From Actinomycetes bacterium (GTDB taxonomy: Bacteria > Actinomycetota > Acidimicrobiia > Acidimicrobiales > Ilumatobacteraceae): 61,372 nucleotides of DNA. The number at the start of each line of letters is the position of its first letter. Positions within the stretch are counted from its first letter, which is position 1. Both the position numbers and the translations under genes were made by a program. Shown piece by piece: positions 60,876 through 61,372 of this stretch. Where the stretch lies: positions 1 to 61,372 of the forward strand of contig JANYKS010000084.1 of the NCBI GenBank assembly GCA_025358125.1, written 5' to 3'. The notes below the pieces were generated by a model. That model did no database searches, was not told the origin of the DNA, and saw only the letters and a program-made list of their open reading frames with translations.

Positions 60876-61133
60876 GTGGCCAACGCAACTCCTTCTCCGA
60901 CACCCAACCCCGACGCGATGAAGTTCACCCTGGACGTCAAGCTGCCGGCAATGTTCAACGTCGCCACTGCCGAGGCGGCCGCGGACATCCCGTTCGCCGC
61001 GGCGGTGTTCGCCGGCGGTGGCGTTGCCACCGTGTTCGGCGTCAACGACTTCGTGACGATCACCCGCCAGCCAGGCGCCGACTGGGCGCCGATCGTGGCC
61101 ACGGTGCAAAGCGCTGCCGCTACTCACCTGTAG
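60876..61133 (+). CDS. Stand-alone Nfu N-terminal domain protein
   Basis: An 85-residue protein. TPNPDAMKFTLD near the start, PFAAAVFAGGGVATVFGVND in the middle and the strand FVTITRQPGADW are the full Nfu_N domain found at the start of Fe-S scaffold Nfu proteins. The C-terminal NifU domain with its C-x-x-C that binds the cluster is missing, so this can only assist in assembly. It starts with GTG (60876, or 60870). It lies 20 bases after cydB on the same strand. Confidence 0.75.
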   Translation: MANATPSPTPNPDAMKFTLDVKLPAMFNVATAEAAADIPFAAAVFAGGGVATVFGVNDFVTITRQPGADWAPIVATVQSAAATHL

Positions 61134-61277
61134 GCGGGGGTCGCTGTGGCTTTGAGACCAACAGCTACCACCTTTGTTTGCCGGATTCAGCGGAGGATGA
61201 TCGGGTGCCGCAGCAAATTCGCAAATTGTTCGGGTGAATCTGTTGGGTGTCGGATCGAACGGGTGTACGATTAGGTT
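61134..61277. promoter_or_regulatory. Lower-GC region before the DUF222 gene
   Basis: 144 bases with visibly lower G+C than the surroundings. It must carry the promoter of the DUF222/HNH gene; the run GATTAGGTTATG touches its start. No ribosome site of standard form precedes the ATG, so a leaderless transcript is possible. Confidence 0.35.
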
Positions 61278-61372
61278 ATGTCGATGGTGGACGCGGAACA
61301 CGCCCAAAGGGTGTTGGAGGACCGTCTCGGCGATGTGTGCGGGCAGTTGAACGTGCACCACGCCGTGCTGGT
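61278..61372 (+). CDS. DUF222/HNH endonuclease (13E12-type) protein, N-terminal part only
   Basis: Only 31 residues lie inside the window: RVLEDRLGDVCGQLNVHHA is the usual opening of the DUF222 domain found at the N-terminus of the abundant actinobacterial HNH proteins of the 13E12 family. The HNH domain would be beyond the right edge. In mycobacteria such genes are repeated and carry hot spots for element integration. Confidence 0.65.
   Translation, partial: MSMVDAEHAQRVLEDRLGDVCGQLNVHHAVL

Overview
This is high-GC DNA with many GTG starts, tightly packed genes and frequent 4-base start/stop overlaps. Gene content points to an actinobacterium: a mycothiol-type formaldehyde dehydrogenase (MscR) with its partner hydrolase, an ESAT-6-like WXG100 protein, a HelZ-like SNF2 helicase, an RDD-poor but GYF/DUF2510-rich set of envelope proteins, and a DUF222/HNH (13E12-type) gene at the right edge. 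The mix is most like Acidimicrobiia (Ilumatobacter-type), but that is an inference from gene content. No rRNA, complete tRNA or CRISPR array is visible.

Region by region. 1-3351: the end of a flavin monooxygenase, two short-chain dehydrogenases and an enolase-superfamily dehydratase/racemase form a small catabolic cluster. 3414-8422 (minus): a complete branched-chain amino acid type ABC importer operon, livG-livF-livH-livM-livK, convergent with that cluster and possibly its importer. 8467-10570 (minus): a PlsC acyltransferase and an RlmI-like RNA methyltransferase. 10713-12439: mscR plus its metallo-beta-lactamase partner. 12870-15319: cytidine deaminase, then an aminotransferase/omega-amidase pair. 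15392-20658: a GNAT enzyme, a three-gene ABC-2 exporter, a HAD phosphatase and release factor 3 in overlapping series. 20662-25469 (minus): M20 amidohydrolase, an ABC1/UbiB kinase with an unusual leader, an ECF-like sigma factor and a GAF-PP2C phosphatase. 25561-28094: NUDIX enzyme, WXG100 protein, a thiamine-binding-like protein with an HTH_22 regulator, a truncated HAD gene and a lipoprotein.

28113-32785 holds pantothenate kinase, an Eco57I-class DNA methylase with a 12-bp coding repeat, methionine aminopeptidase with a SEC-C zinc motif, and a flippase-like membrane protein. 32786-35784 looks like a small acquired island: a tRNA-3'-end-like scrap, a remnant of an OLD/ATPase-type protein, a probable restriction endonuclease and a beta-class DNA methyltransferase. 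35945-39605 is a three-subunit molybdenum hydroxylase in one operon. 39728-46450 combines an SPFH-GYF protein, a zinc-ribbon membrane protein, a membrane/helical protein and a HelZ-like helicase; the first three recall the Bacillus ydjG/ydjH/ydjI phage-shock-like genes.

46536-54954 contains zinc-ribbon and DUF2510 membrane or proline-rich proteins, a GGDEF-EAL protein with altered EAL residues, GluQ-RS coupled to a 2OG oxygenase, an L,D-transpeptidase lipoprotein, and an MBL-Rieske fusion reminiscent of CMP-Neu5Ac hydroxylase. 55022-61133 has an ABC exporter, a rhodanese, cytochrome bd oxidase (cydAB) and a stand-alone Nfu N-terminal domain protein.

The best candidates for something undescribed are the restriction-modification-like island (32.8-35.8 kb), the SPFH/zinc-ribbon cassette (39.7-42.8 kb), the leader mini-ORF plus operator in front of the ABC1 kinase, and the MBL-Rieske protein. 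All functional statements rest on reading motifs by eye; no database search was run.
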